A stretch of DNA of 64,000 nucleotides from Clostridium bornimense (GCF_018917145.1 NZ_JAHLOD010000018.1:1-64000); one strand, 5' to 3'. Positions 1-9,382 are shown, counted from the first letter of the stretch. Made by a program: numbers and translations. The notes: a model not told the origin generated them from the sequence alone.

Positions 1-168
1 TGGGTCGCATATTATAACTTTCTAAGACCTCATCCATATAACTATTGGAAACCACTTAATGAACTTGAAGCTCTTGATGGTATCGATAATATGCCTGCCA
101 AATGGCAAATATTAATCAGATTAGGACAGCAAGCTATTTTAGATATCCAAGAAAAAAATGCTTCCTAA
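1..168 (+). CDS. Transposase C-terminal fragment (DDE type)
   Basis: The window opens inside this reading frame; 55 residues remain before a TAA stop. The fragment begins WVAYYNFLRPH. An aromatic-rich YNFLRPH segment followed by a Pro-containing helix is typical of the end of IS240/IS6-like and related integrase-fold transposases. The catalytic DDE residues would lie to the left of the window, so activity cannot be judged. A short stem-loop with a T run follows about 90 bases downstream. The IS family assignment is tentative. Confidence 0.6.
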   Translation, partial: WVAYYNFLRPHPYNYWKPLNELEALDGIDNMPAKWQILIRLGQQAILDIQEKNAS

Positions 169-252
169 CGGATTATATAACCAAATATAAATTTTTTTGC
201 CTTCATTAAAGGTCTTTTTGTCATGCTTAAATTTAAATTATTTCTTTAATTT

Positions 253-286
253 ACTACCTTAAATTTTCAAAATGGTAGTGTTTTTT
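253..286 (+). terminator. Stem-loop with T run
   Basis: ACTACC (253-258) pairs with GGTAGT (274-279) and is followed by GTTTTTT. It is placed to end transcription of the transposase fragment. The rest of the 169-579 gap is A/T-rich with no convincing gene. It must hold the promoter of the glycosidase at 580, but no single -35/-10 pair stands out. Confidence 0.5.
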
Positions 287-579
287 GTTATATTATTTTT
301 TCATAGCAAACTTTACACTATCTATTCTAAAGATTATACCAGATATCCGGCGTATGTCAAATTTTTGAATATATGTAAAATGCGTCGCCTATATTTTCTA
401 ATTTTCTTAAACATAATTTACAAATAAATTAATATTTTCACCACTATTGTCATATTTTTAAAATTGCTATACTCTGTCTATAGATAATATGACTTATGTC
501 TTTCACACAAACCTACATAAATTAATATAATATATTATTACTTTATGTATCTAAAAACTCTAAAAGGAGAAGAAATACT

Positions 580-1638
580 ATGGATAAATTTAAATCTTCA
601 AAAGAAATCGTCAATTCTATGGGTGTAGGTTGGAATTTAGGAAATTCTTTAGATTCTTATAGCCCATGGATTACAAGTAATAACCCTACTGATTATGAAA
701 TGTCTTGGGGCAATCCTGTAACTACTAAGGCTATGATAGACAAAGTTGTGGAAGGTGGTTTTAGAACCATTAGAATTCCTGTAACTTGGGACACTCATAT
801 AGGAGAAGCACCAGATTATAAAATCAATGATGCTTGGATGAAGAGAGTTAAAGAAGTTGTAAATTACGCTATATCAAACAATGTATATGTTATATTAAAT
901 TTGCACCATGAAGATAATTGGCTAATTCCTTCGTTGGAAAAAGAAGCTGAAGTTACTAATAAGCTTGAAAAAATATGGTTTCAAATTGCATATGAATTTA
1001 TTAATTATAATGATCATTTACTTTTCGAATCTTTCAACGAAGTAAGAGAGAAAGGCTCTCCTCTTGAATGGATGGGCGGTACTAAAGAAGGTCGTGCCAT
1101 TGCAAATAGATACAATGCTACTGCTGTAAAAACTATTCGAAATACCGGTGGAAATAATAGCAAACGATCTATATTAATACCAACCTATGCTGCTTCTGGA
1201 TCATATGAAGCTATAAAAGATCTTATTATACCAAATTCTAAAAATATTATTGTATCAATCCATGACTATTTTCCTTATAATTTTGCTATGAATTGCTCTG
1301 ATGAATATGCCACAGATAAATGGGGATCTATTGATGATAAAAAAGAATTGATAGAACGCCTCAATTCATTCTATTACACTTTTGTATTAAGAGGTATTCC
1401 TGTTATAATCGGTGAGTTTGGCTCTACTAATAAAGATAATTTGTCTTATAGAGTTGAACATGCCAAATCCTTTATTTCATATGCAAAGAAAAGGCATATT
1501 GGTTGTATTTGGTGGGATAATAATTCAAATTCTATTGGTGCTGAAAATTTTGGACTATTTGATAGAGATGCTCTTAATTGGTATCATCCTGAAATTCACA
1601 ACGCTTTAATTAACTCATACAACAACACTTCTATTTAA
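580..1638 (+). CDS. Glycoside hydrolase family 5 (endoglucanase-like), no signal peptide
   Basis: A 352-residue retaining beta-glycanase of the cellulase (GH5) TIM-barrel family. The N-terminal GWNLGNSLD (residues 17-25), paired histidines 109-110, acid/base Glu154 in FNEVR and nucleophile Glu279 in IIGEFGS are all present, so the catalytic set is complete. The start has a good AAGGAG site. There is no signal peptide, dockerin or carbohydrate-binding module; the protein starts almost directly at the barrel and should be cytoplasmic. It may act on imported oligosaccharides rather than polymeric cellulose; the exact substrate is unknown. It stands alone between a transposase tail and a strong terminator. 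Confidence 0.88.
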   Translation: MDKFKSSKEIVNSMGVGWNLGNSLDSYSPWITSNNPTDYEMSWGNPVTTKAMIDKVVEGGFRTIRIPVTWDTHIGEAPDYKINDAWMKRVKEVVNYAISNNVYVILNLHHEDNWLIPSLEKEAEVTNKLEKIWFQIAYEFINYNDHLLFESFNEVREKGSPLEWMGGTKEGRAIANRYNATAVKTIRNTGGNNSKRSILIPTYAASGSYEAIKDLIIPNSKNIIVSIHDYFPYNFAMNCSDEYATDKWGSIDDKKELIERLNSFYYTFVLRGIPVIIGEFGSTNKDNLSYRVEHAKSFISYAKKRHIGCIWWDNNSNSIGAENFGLFDRDALNWYHPEIHNALINSYNNTSI

Positions 1639-1645
1639 TAATAAA

Positions 1646-1692
1646 AGTAGGTATCGCATTAACAAATAAAAATTTGTTATTGATACCTACTT
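1646..1692. terminator. Two-part hairpin terminator
   Basis: AGTAGGTATC (1646-1655) pairs perfectly with GATACCTACT (1682-1691), and an inner AACAAAT/ATTTGTT stem lies in the loop. It sits just after the GH5 stop and faces the convergent DUF1836 gene, so it probably serves the GH5 gene. Confidence 0.7.
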
Positions 1693-1744
1693 ACTATATG
1701 ACAAAAGATCCAGCCCTCTGATATCTCTATCCAACTTCTTTTTA

Positions 1745-2266
1745 TTAACTTTCTATTTCTTCCTTTAACATATATTGAACAAATATCTTATGTGAAAATG
1801 ACATTATCATAGAACGAAGTATTTCACTTTCATTACTTTTTACTTTAGCTGAACTAGCTGCTGAAAAATCCCTTGTAGTAAAAACTGATTTTAAACTTTC
1901 TTCTAACTCTCTACAAAAATAATCATAGCTAATTTCCAAGCTACAAATATCTTTTTGCATCTCAAAAAGTCTGTGAATTTCTTCTAGAGTAAATATTTGC
2001 TTCATTGTACAAATTACTATTAAATATGCAATATGTTCTCTATCATATTTTTTATCAATTGGTGGCAATATAATCTTCTTTTTAACGTAACTATTTATCA
2101 TTGTCGCTGTTAAAATCTTTTCCTCTGAATCATCAAAGACATCAAAAACACTTTCTACAAACTTAATAACTTGATCCTTATATAATGGTATATTCGGTAT
2201 TTCGTTATATCTCGGACAATGAAACTCTAAAATTTTCGTTATATTATCATCGTAGTCAGCAATCAT
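1745..2266 (-). CDS. DUF1836 domain protein
   Basis: 173 residues. The N-terminal YNEIPNIPLYKDQVIKF segment (about residues 20-36) is the hallmark of DUF1836, a Firmicute family thought to be HTH-containing and regulatory. The middle part (residues 80-115) looks like a small winged-helix region. It follows the degV gene by only 21 bases on the same strand, so the two are probably co-transcribed. No experimental function is known to me. Family assignment is firm; role is not. Confidence 0.8.
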   Translation of the reverse strand: MIADYDDNITKILEFHCPRYNEIPNIPLYKDQVIKFVESVFDVFDDSEEKILTATMINSYVKKKIILPPIDKKYDREHIAYLIVICTMKQIFTLEEIHRLFEMQKDICSLEISYDYFCRELEESLKSVFTTRDFSAASSAKVKSNESEILRSMIMSFSHKIFVQYMLKEEIES

Positions 2267-2286
2267 CTAATTCACCTACTATACTT

Positions 2287-3132
2287 CTAAATATTAAGCT
2301 TTTTTATAGCTTGTATTGAAACCGCTCTTGGTCCTCCCTGCGCCACAAAAACTGGTCCTAATATATTAATTTCTATATCTGCCTCTGGAATCCTCTTATA
2401 TATTATATTTTTAGCATCCATAGCAAGATTTTCTGCACAACCATGAGAAATATAGATCTTATAGCTACTATCTACACCTTCTTCTATTAATGATGCACAT
2501 ATCTTATCTATAGCTTTTTTAAAAGTTCTCTGTGTTGAGAATTTTACTAATTTCTTAGCATCATCAGCTAAAGTCATTACAGGTACTAATTTAAGTTTTT
2601 CTCCTATATTACCTACTAGTGAAGATACCCTACCCCCTCTAATTAAATATTGAAAATCATTTGGTATAAGAAATGACTTTGTTTGTTTCATCATTAAATT
2701 TATTGTACTGACTATTTCCTCTTTACTCTTACCATCATTAGCTAAATTAATAGCTGTATCTACTAAATATTTTTCAGGTCCACAAAGTGTTTTTGAGTTA
2801 ATAACTTCTATCCTGTCTGGATTTTCTACAATAGCTTTTGCAGAGCAAGCTGTACTATAAGTACCAGATAACCCATCTGCCATTGTTATATTAATGATTT
2901 CGTCATCAGGGTACTTCTCATAAATATTTATAACATCACCTATAGCAGGTTGTGATGTTATTGGTAAATGTCCCTTATTTATTATATCTATAAATTTCTC
3001 TGTTGTAATTTCCTCATTTTCCTTATATGTATCATTGTCTATTGTAACTGAAAGTGGTAAAATCTCTACTCCTATTTCTTTTCCTTCTTCTATTGAATAA
3101 AGTGTGGACGAATCTGATACTATCCTAATCAT
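2287..3132 (-). CDS. DegV family fatty-acid-binding protein
   Basis: 281 residues, the usual length for DegV. The N-terminal MIRIVSDSSTLYS, the central GLSGTYSTA loop and the RGGRVSS segment bind fatty-acid carboxylate and tail in characterised DegV/FakB proteins. FakB-type members present fatty acids to the kinase FakA for phospholipid synthesis; whether this paralogue does so is inference. A second DegV lies at 14586. It probably forms a two-gene unit with DUF1836. Confidence 0.88.
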   Translation of the reverse strand: MIRIVSDSSTLYSIEEGKEIGVEILPLSVTIDNDTYKENEEITTEKFIDIINKGHLPITSQPAIGDVINIYEKYPDDEIINITMADGLSGTYSTACSAKAIVENPDRIEVINSKTLCGPEKYLVDTAINLANDGKSKEEIVSTINLMMKQTKSFLIPNDFQYLIRGGRVSSLVGNIGEKLKLVPVMTLADDAKKLVKFSTQRTFKKAIDKICASLIEEGVDSSYKIYISHGCAENLAMDAKNIIYKRIPEADIEINILGPVFVAQGGPRAVSIQAIKKLNI

Positions 3133-3252
3133 TATATACCCTCCAATTTAAATTGCCGTTCTAATAAATCTATTTTTTCATTCTAATACATCTAGTTACC
3201 AAAACTATATGTATTAGAATATCACTCTAAAATGCTTTTGTCAACAAAAATA

Positions 3253-3290
3253 GGACTGCTGCACAATAAATCAATCTTGTACTTCAGTCC
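3253..3290 (-). terminator. Terminator after rluF
   Basis: GGACTG and CAGTCC (3253-3258/3285-3290) enclose an AT-rich loop. On the minus strand the stem is followed by TATTTTTGTT. It lies right after the rluF stop, before the DegV gene. Confidence 0.6.
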
Positions 3291-3297
3291 CAATTAT

Positions 3298-3963
3298 TTA
3301 ATATAATTCTTCTTTATCAAAACATCTCCACTTGCCAATTTCTATATCATTAAGACATAGGTTTAATATTCTTATCCTTTTAAGAATAACTACATTATAT
3401 CCTAAAGTTTTGCACATCCTTCTTATCTGCCTATTTAGCCCTTGAGTCAAAATAATTTTAAATGTATCATCACTTACCTTTTCCATTTTACATGGTCTAG
3501 TTTTTACTCCTAAAATTTCTACCCCCGCTGCCATCTTATTTAGAAATTCTTCATCGTAACTTTTATCAACAGTAACTACATATTCCTTCTCATGCATATT
3601 TTCCGATTCTAATATTTTATTTGCCATTTCTCCATCATTGGTTAATATTATAAGTCCTTCAGACTCTTTATCTAATCTTCCAACAGGAAATATATAATCT
3701 GGATAATTAATATAATCTATTATATTATTTTCTACATGAGAAGCAGCAGTACATACTACTCCTACCGGCTTATTAAATGCTATATAAACTTTCTTTTTCG
3801 GTAGTAGTTTTTCATTATCAAGAAGAATATCATCACTTTCTTCTACCCATTGCCCTTGTATGCACTTACTTCCATTTACTATTATTCTTCCATCTTCGAT
3901 TAGCTTTCTAGCCTCTTTCCTAGAACATATACCATAATTACTTAATAATTTATTTATTCTCAT
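3298..3963 (-). CDS. rluF: 23S rRNA pseudouridine synthase, RluF-like
   Basis: 221 residues with an N-terminal S4 RNA-binding domain (about 1-50, RINKLLSNYGICSRKEA) followed by the RsuA/RluB/E/F catalytic domain. The catalytic Asp98 is in GRLDKESEGL. The C-terminal QGLNRQIRRMCK motif and the IDYINYP/HEKEYVVTVDK segments match RluF more closely than RluB or RsuA. The expected reaction is isomerisation of a uridine near position 2604 of 23S rRNA. It overlaps the broken acetyltransferase upstream by 14 bases. Confidence 0.88.
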   Translation of the reverse strand: MRINKLLSNYGICSRKEARKLIEDGRIIVNGSKCIQGQWVEESDDILLDNEKLLPKKKVYIAFNKPVGVVCTAASHVENNIIDYINYPDYIFPVGRLDKESEGLIILTNDGEMANKILESENMHEKEYVVTVDKSYDEEFLNKMAAGVEILGVKTRPCKMEKVSDDTFKIILTQGLNRQIRRMCKTLGYNVVILKRIRILNLCLNDIEIGKWRCFDKEELY

Positions 3964-4500
3964 TTGTTTTTCCTTTATATCTTTTTATATTCCATTCATC
4001 TTCTAGCATAGACATTATAATTACATCATGATAATGTCCATTTATCAAAACTCCATCACGTCTACGCCCTTCTTCTACAAATCCTACTTTTTTATACATA
4101 GCCTTTGCTCTATTATTATAATCAAAAACTTCTAACTCCACTCTATGTAATTTTAATTCTTCAAAAACAAACCTTACAGCTTCTTTCGTTGCCTCGTATC
4201 CTATCCCCTGTCCAAAATATTGTGATTTAAAAATAGCTATACGAAAAATGCAGCTACTATTCTCATCATCAATATCCATTAAAGATATCTCTCCTAATAA
4301 CTTGCCTTCTTTATTTCATATAAGAAAATGACATCTTTCTTCTTCATTAATTATTTTACGCACAAATGATATTATCCCCATTTTTGGATTTTACTAGTAG
4401 TTCTAGTATAATAGAGCATTTCTTTATCAGGATTTTTGAACCCTTCTTCCCAATATTGCTCTATATCTTCCTCTTTAATTTTTCTTAAAAAAATCTCCAT
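3950..4500 (-). pseudogene. GNAT acetyltransferase, inactivated by frameshift and nonsense codon
   Basis: The natural start is the ATG at 4498-4500 (MEIFLRKIKEEDIEQYWEEG). The frame stops at TAA after TSKIQKWG. The family sequence resumes in another frame as GIISFVRKIINEEERCHFLI, meets a TGA, then continues as NKEGKLLGEISLMDIDDE into an open frame of 109 residues (3950-4279). That last part holds the acetyl-CoA loop YFGQGIGYEA and the YNNRAKAMYKKVGF helix of RimJ/RimL-type GNATs. One frameshift and one nonsense codon therefore separate the start from the catalytic half. The 109-residue stretch could still be translated, but lacks the N-terminal strands. Confidence 0.8.
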
Positions 4501-4523
4501 AATAGTATTCTCTCTTTCGTTTA

Positions 4524-5363
4524 TTACCAATGACGAGGTCTTTTAAGTGACTTCGGAAGTTTTGTATTACTATCTCCTTTTGCACTATTAACTTGTCCTT
4601 GCGTAAGATATATAGCTTTCTCTAAATTTGCTCCACTTAAATCTGCATCTCTAAAATCTGCTCCTAAAACATCCACATATGATAAATCACTTTTTCTAAG
4701 ATCTGCTTCAATAAGTAAAGCTCCACTGAAATCTTCACCTACTAAATTTCTATTTCTAAGATTTGCTCCCATTAGATCCAATCTTCCTGCTATCATTCTA
4801 CTTCTTTTCACTTTACTATTGCTACTTTTATAATTCCTTTTTCTTAAACTTTCACTAGTAGTGAGTAGCAGAGGGTTTACTTTTTTTCTGTATTCTTTTA
4901 TATCTATATCTAAAAGTGATTTCCCATCCATATCAGTAAGTGCTATTATTTCCAATATCTCAGTTTCAATATTATTTCTCATAGCTTCATCTTTATTTAT
5001 CCTATAAGCTTCTTTTAAGTACCATAACATCTCATATAATTGTCTCATTACAACAAAAACATCAAAGATTTCTTTTCTCTTATTAGGGTTATCCCTCCAA
5101 CTTTCTCTCTTATATGTACTTTCTGCCACCTTTTGCCCTGCACCAAAACAATCATAAGCAATACATCCCTTAAGCCCTTTGCTCTTAAGATCTTCATGGA
5201 CTTTACATCTAAAATCATCATTTAGATGTACACATGGTTTATCAGCCTCTTTATCTGTTGGAAATCCTTCTGATTTTGAAAAATATAGAGCAACACAACA
5301 AAGTCCAAAACATTCATCACAGTTTATTGATAATATTTCATCTAAATTAAACTTGTTAATCAT
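4524..5363 (-). CDS. Pentapeptide-repeat protein with N-terminal Cys cluster
   Basis: 279 residues in two parts. Residues 14-75 carry a dense Cys pattern (CDECFGLCC, then KPCVHL, FRCKVH and GCIAYDCFG) that looks like a metal-binding cluster. Residues about 195-265 are pentapeptide repeats of the A(D/N)LRxxx type, such as GADFRDADLSGANLEKA, expected to form a right-handed quadrilateral beta helix. Similar Cys-cluster/pentapeptide proteins occur across clostridia; some other pentapeptide proteins bind DNA gyrase, but nothing here shows that. Monocistronic between the broken GNAT and the permease fragment. Confidence 0.8.
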   Translation of the reverse strand: MINKFNLDEILSINCDECFGLCCVALYFSKSEGFPTDKEADKPCVHLNDDFRCKVHEDLKSKGLKGCIAYDCFGAGQKVAESTYKRESWRDNPNKRKEIFDVFVVMRQLYEMLWYLKEAYRINKDEAMRNNIETEILEIIALTDMDGKSLLDIDIKEYRKKVNPLLLTTSESLRKRNYKSSNSKVKRSRMIAGRLDLMGANLRNRNLVGEDFSGALLIEADLRKSDLSYVDVLGADFRDADLSGANLEKAIYLTQGQVNSAKGDSNTKLPKSLKRPRHW

Positions 5364-5403
5364 ATTATTTATCCCCTTAAATTAATTATATTATTTTATA
5401 AAC

Positions 5404-6045
5404 TTAGTACAATCTCTTTTTCATAATAGTAACTAAAATGGTAGCTTCAAAAACAGTGTAAATTATCATTGTTATTATAGGCATTAATAACTTTATTAAA
5501 GAAAAATGATGTAAATGAAGAAATATTTCCGTAAACATATTTATAGGCGGCAAGATCCATATAACAAACTTCAAAAATGCTACTTCTTTTATTATTTGTT
5601 CCTTAAAAATAGATATAATTACTAGTAAAAAAATCAATAATCTCGATGTTTTTGTATTACTAATTATTCTTGGTTGAAAAAACATCCCAAAAACAACTCC
5701 GATATTTGAAAATACTATATGAATTATTAATATTGAAACTATATCAACTATTGTTAAGGGATATAAAAAACCGCCACAAGTTACTCCAATAATGGTAGAA
5801 AACAATGATAATAATACCCCAAAAAACTGTAGCATAAATATCTTTGATAATAAATACTGAGTATAACTTTTTGACTTAAGAATCAATATCTCTTCAGATG
5901 TGTTTTGCTCTGCATCAAAATATGTATATCCCATCCATGCCATTACAAAAAATAATAAACATGATGAGAAAATAAAAGTTCCTGTAATATCAATTGGTCT
6001 TAATGTATACGTAACAACCATATTTATAAGTGAACTACTCACCAC
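5404..6045 (-). pseudogene. ABC transporter permease, N-terminus missing at IS element
   Basis: 213 hydrophobic residues with about six membrane segments, ending in a basic tail (TIMKKRLY). Motifs such as YFDAEQNTSEEILILKSKSYTQYLLSKI resemble ABC-2 type multidrug or lantibiotic-immunity permeases. The frame begins exactly where the IS200/IS605 element ends, and the only start codons there lie in or at the element boundary. The gene was therefore probably cut by the insertion. No ATPase partner is adjacent. Family is inferred from hydropathy and general pattern only. Confidence 0.6.
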
Positions 6046-7260
6046 TTACAGAAGTGGGAGCTTCTTGGTCAATATGCCTAATGGCACAAGTTTACCCAAG
6101 CTAACAAGGTAGTTCCTACCTCGAGAAAATACCAAAATTACATTACTAATTTCAGTAGATTTATACTAGCATTTATATCTCTATCATGGTTAGTACCACA
6201 ATTGGACAAGTCCAATTTCTCAATGCTAGGTTTTTTACATCACTATTTTTATAGCCACATTCTGAACAAAGTTGACTACTAGCATAATTTGATGGAGCAA
6301 TTATAATTTCTCTATCGTGCCAAATAGCTTTGTACTCTAACATTGTTCTAAACTCTGCCCAACTAAATTCACTAATTGCTTTGGCTAATTTATAATTTTG
6401 TAACATATTCTTAACTCTCAAATCTTCTAAAACTATCCCTTGGTTTTCGCTGATAATTTTAGTTGATAATTTATGTAGAAAATCTTTTCTTTGATTAGCT
6501 ATCTTTGGGTGAAGTTTAGCCACCTTTAATCTTGCCTTATATCTATTATTGCTACCTTTAATTTTTCTGCTCAAATCCTTTTGTAGCTTAACTAATTTCT
6601 TTTCTGATTTTCTAAGGTTCTTGGGATTATCAAATCTATCCCCATTAGAGCATATAGCAAATTCTTTTAATCCAAGATCTATACCTATCTTGTTATCATT
6701 CTTAGGAAACTGTATATTTTCAGTATCTACTAAGATAGAAATATAATATTGGTTGCTTGGAGTTTTAGAAATAGTTGCAGATTTAATTAATCCTTTGAAT
6801 TTTCTATGCAGAACTATTTTTATTTTAGATTTTAACTTAGGAATTTTAATATAATTCCCATCTATGCTAATAGTCCCTTTTTGATTGTTTGTTGTATAAC
6901 TAAATCTATTGGTTTTCTTAGACTTGAACTTAGGAAATCCTACTGATTTATCCCTAAAAAAATTCTTATATGCTTTATCTAAGTTTATTTGAGCATTAGC
7001 CAAAGCCAAGCTATCCACTTCTTTTAACCAAGGATATTCTTTTTTTATAAGTCTACTACTGGCAGATTTATAAGCATTTATGAATTTAGATATTTCTGTA
7101 TTTGGTGAACCTCTAAACAGTAAGTGAACATGGTCTTTATCATAATTCCATTCTTCTAAAGTTACATTATACTTAGTTGAAATACACTGAAATTATTCTA
7201 TTGTTATCGTTGACTGTCGTCAAGTGCTATCCATCTCCCACTTTAGAAGATGGGAGAATT
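6042..7260 (-). mobile_element. Decayed IS200/IS605-family element
   Basis: A defective IS605-type element. Both ends carry small subterminal hairpins (CCACTT/AAGTGG at 6042-6057; CCATCT/AGATGG at 7231-7253), the ends recognised by TnpA in this family; there are no terminal inverted repeats. The interior holds a fused remnant of tnpA and tnpB rather than two genes. It lies between a truncated permease and rpiA. With TnpA truncated it cannot move by itself, though an intact relative elsewhere could act on its ends. Confidence 0.8.
6138..7195 (-). pseudogene. TnpA-TnpB chimera, frameshifted in the zinc ribbon
   Basis: Reading leftwards, the frame starts inside the Y1 transposase TnpA (ISTKYNVTLEEWNYDKDHVH, the HUH-like histidine region) and runs through SRLIKKEYPWLKEVDSLAL straight into TnpB without a frame change. 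The TnpB part keeps the RuvC motifs GIDLGLKEF and VLEDLRVKNM and the CSECGYKN half-finger. One base is missing at WTCP, so the frame ends at 6173 as IVVLTMIEI. In another frame the expected NCGTNHDRDINASINLL continues to a stop at 6138. The chimera lacks the TnpA start and TnpB's N-terminus, and its frame loses TnpB's last RuvC aspartate (DRDIN), so it should be inactive. Confidence 0.85.
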
Positions 7261-7403
7261 TCGCACATTCCTGTTAAAAATTCATTACTAATATCTGAAT
7301 TTACTTTTATTGTTGCTTTTTCATCGTCTTCATTAAGACTAAATATTTTTTCATTATTCTCATCTAAAAAACTCTTTAATCCAATATTATTAGCGAAAAT
7401 CAT
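7261..7403 (-). other. Gene remnant beside the IS element
   Basis: A minus-strand frame beginning MIFANNIGLKSFLDENNEK runs leftwards into the IS end and would be soluble and acidic. There is no convincing ribosome binding site. A preceding stretch in another frame (GSEEDLEEINKFFHYDF) suggests a frameshifted gene. It could be the left-over N-terminal side of whatever the IS interrupted, but it does not look like the start of an ABC permease. Family not recognised. Confidence 0.35.
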
Positions 7404-7458
7404 AGTGGAAAAATTTATTTATCTCTTCAAGATCCTCTTCTGATCCTTCTTTTATTTA

Positions 7459-8136
7459 CTAATCGCCTAAAGTATTTTCAATTACCTTAACTCCAGTATC
7501 GGTACCAACAATAATACGATTACAAGTATTGATAAATAGACCTGTTTCTAAAACCCCAGTTATTACATTAACTTTACTATAAAACTCATTAATATTTATT
7601 GGGTTTCCTATGTATAAATCAACAATATAATTACCATTATCAGTTATAAAAAACTTATCATCCTGTATCCTTATTACAGGATTTAAAGAATAACTTTCTA
7701 ATTTTCTAATTACATGTTTATAACCATAAGGTAATATTTCAACTGGCAAAGGAAATTTACCAATCCTATCAACTAATTTGCTATCATCCATAATCCATAT
7801 TACTTCTTTTGCTAGGCTATCAACAATTTTTTCTCTAAATAATGCTCCACCACCACCTTTAATAGCGTTAAATTCTTTATCTATTTCATCTACACCATCA
7901 ATTGCTAAATCAATTCTATCTACCTTATCTATAGGTACTAAAGGAATCTTAAATTCTTTTGCTAAGTTCTCTGTACTTTTTGAAGTTGCAACTGCCTTTA
8001 AATTCATACCACCTTGAACCATAGCTCCAACTTCTTTAATCATATAATACGCTGTAGAACCAGTTCCTAATCCTAATATCATTCCATCCTTTATATATTC
8101 TGTTGACTTTTGTCCAGCAATTCGTTTTTTCTCCAT
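7459..8136 (-). CDS. rpiA: Ribose-5-phosphate isomerase A
   Basis: 225 residues. Interconverts ribose 5-phosphate and ribulose 5-phosphate in the non-oxidative pentose phosphate pathway. Diagnostic motifs are the GLGTGSTAYYMI phosphate loop (about 22-33), IDGVDEIDKEFNAIKGGGGAL (about 79-99) with the catalytic Asp/Glu region, and REKIVD followed by a conserved Lys. Full length and intact. Transcribed in the same direction as the NYN gene upstream, with a 42-base gap, so co-transcription is possible. Confidence 0.93.
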   Translation of the reverse strand: MEKKRIAGQKSTEYIKDGMILGLGTGSTAYYMIKEVGAMVQGGMNLKAVATSKSTENLAKEFKIPLVPIDKVDRIDLAIDGVDEIDKEFNAIKGGGGALFREKIVDSLAKEVIWIMDDSKLVDRIGKFPLPVEILPYGYKHVIRKLESYSLNPVIRIQDDKFFITDNGNYIVDLYIGNPININEFYSKVNVITGVLETGLFINTCNRIIVGTDTGVKVIENTLGD

Positions 8137-8178
8137 CCATCCACCTTCTAAAAAGTATTTACTATTTGCTTTATCCCT

Positions 8179-9129
8179 CTATTTTATTTTTATTCTATTG
8201 CCACTAACTACTATCCTATCAAAACTATTTAAAAACTTTGAAAATTGATTATATCCTTGTTCTTTAAAACTAAAATTAGGATACTTTCTCTTTATTTCTT
8301 CATGAATAATACTCATATTTTTAATTTCTTTATTATTCTTCTGAACGACCTCTATTATGAATTTTTCCATATCCTTTCTATTAACTTTCTTTTCTTTTTC
8401 GGATACATAAAATCTCTTAGTATCCTTTTGCAAAATTAGTCCATCGATATTCTCAATGAAAGTTGATAACTTATTATATCCATAATATCTAACATCAAAT
8501 TCTGAAAACTTCTCATTGAGTTTTCTTCCCAATGTTCCTAAATCTGTTTTGCCACCAGTCTCACTATTACTATGTATTACCTTTACTATAAAACTCTTTA
8601 TAACAGAGATATCTGTTACTTCTTCTTTTGATTCTTTATCATTATTTCTATTTTCTTCATCAACATTAGTTATAGCACTTTCTACTTCTTTTTCATCATC
8701 AGCTTGTAATAAATCTAAATACTTAAACTGATTACATGACCTAACAAAAGGCTTAGGCGTTTTGCTTTCTCCCATTCCAATAACAAACTTTCCCTCTTCT
8801 CTTAATCGCATAGATAATCTTGTAAAATCACTATCACTAGTGACTAAACAAAATATATCAATATCTTTTGTATAAAGAATATCCATAGCATCAATAATCA
8901 TACTGGAATCTGTAGCATTTTTTCCTGTAGTATAACTATATTGCTGTATTGGATTTAAAGAATATTGTAATATACTTTCTTTCCATCCATTATTCCTTGA
9001 CCAATCTCCATATATTCTTTTATAGTTTGCTACACCATATTCTTCTAGATCATCAAATATTGTTTTAACATAATTGTAGGATATATTGTCCGAGTCAATT
9101 AATACCGCTATCTTTCTTTTATCATCCAT
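8179..9129 (-). CDS. NYN-domain putative RNase with two LOTUS/OST-HTH domains
   Basis: 316 residues. The N-terminal NYN (PIN-like) domain shows IDSDN (11-15), RIYGDW (39-44) and TSDSDF (97-102), giving the acidic metal site. The C-terminal half has two OST-HTH/LOTUS-like modules (about 165-240 and 250-316), marked by LGRKLNEKFSEFDVRYYGYNKL and the parallel KEQGYNQFSKFLNSFDRI. LOTUS domains bind RNA, including G-rich RNA, in some proteins. This is the LabA/YacP-like architecture; an RNA-processing role is inference. Faces away from the gene at 9541. Confidence 0.82.
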   Translation of the reverse strand: MDDKRKIAVLIDSDNISYNYVKTIFDDLEEYGVANYKRIYGDWSRNNGWKESILQYSLNPIQQYSYTTGKNATDSSMIIDAMDILYTKDIDIFCLVTSDSDFTRLSMRLREEGKFVIGMGESKTPKPFVRSCNQFKYLDLLQADDEKEVESAITNVDEENRNNDKESKEEVTDISVIKSFIVKVIHSNSETGGKTDLGTLGRKLNEKFSEFDVRYYGYNKLSTFIENIDGLILQKDTKRFYVSEKEKKVNRKDMEKFIIEVVQKNNKEIKNMSIIHEEIKRKYPNFSFKEQGYNQFSKFLNSFDRIVVSGNRIKIK

Positions 9130-9317
9130 AATAATCCCTCACCATTCCTCGTAAAATTTCATATACCAAATAAAACCTTATAATTATAATAACGCATGAA
9201 AACTTAAATTCTTTATGATATTCATTTAAAATTAACTTATGTCTTAAATGTTCCCTAATATATTACCCACATATTCTGCTATTATTATCAAGTATATATA
9301 TATAAGTTCTAAAAAAC

Positions 9318-9382
9318 AATCTACATTGATAAGAAACTTATGTTAGAAGTTGTTTATCTTATTTCATTTAATGATGTAGATT
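9318..9382. other. Nested inverted repeat in a gene-free 411-base gap
   Basis: The gap 9130-9540 separates two divergent genes. It contains AATCTACAT (9318-9326) pairing with ATGTAGATT (9374-9382). Inside lies a second arm pair, GATAAGAAACTT (9328-9339) and AAGTTGTTTATC (9347-9358), with two mismatches. It lies about 160 bases upstream of the rightward gene. A structured leader or an operator are both possible. Nothing else was recognised in the gap. Confidence 0.4.
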
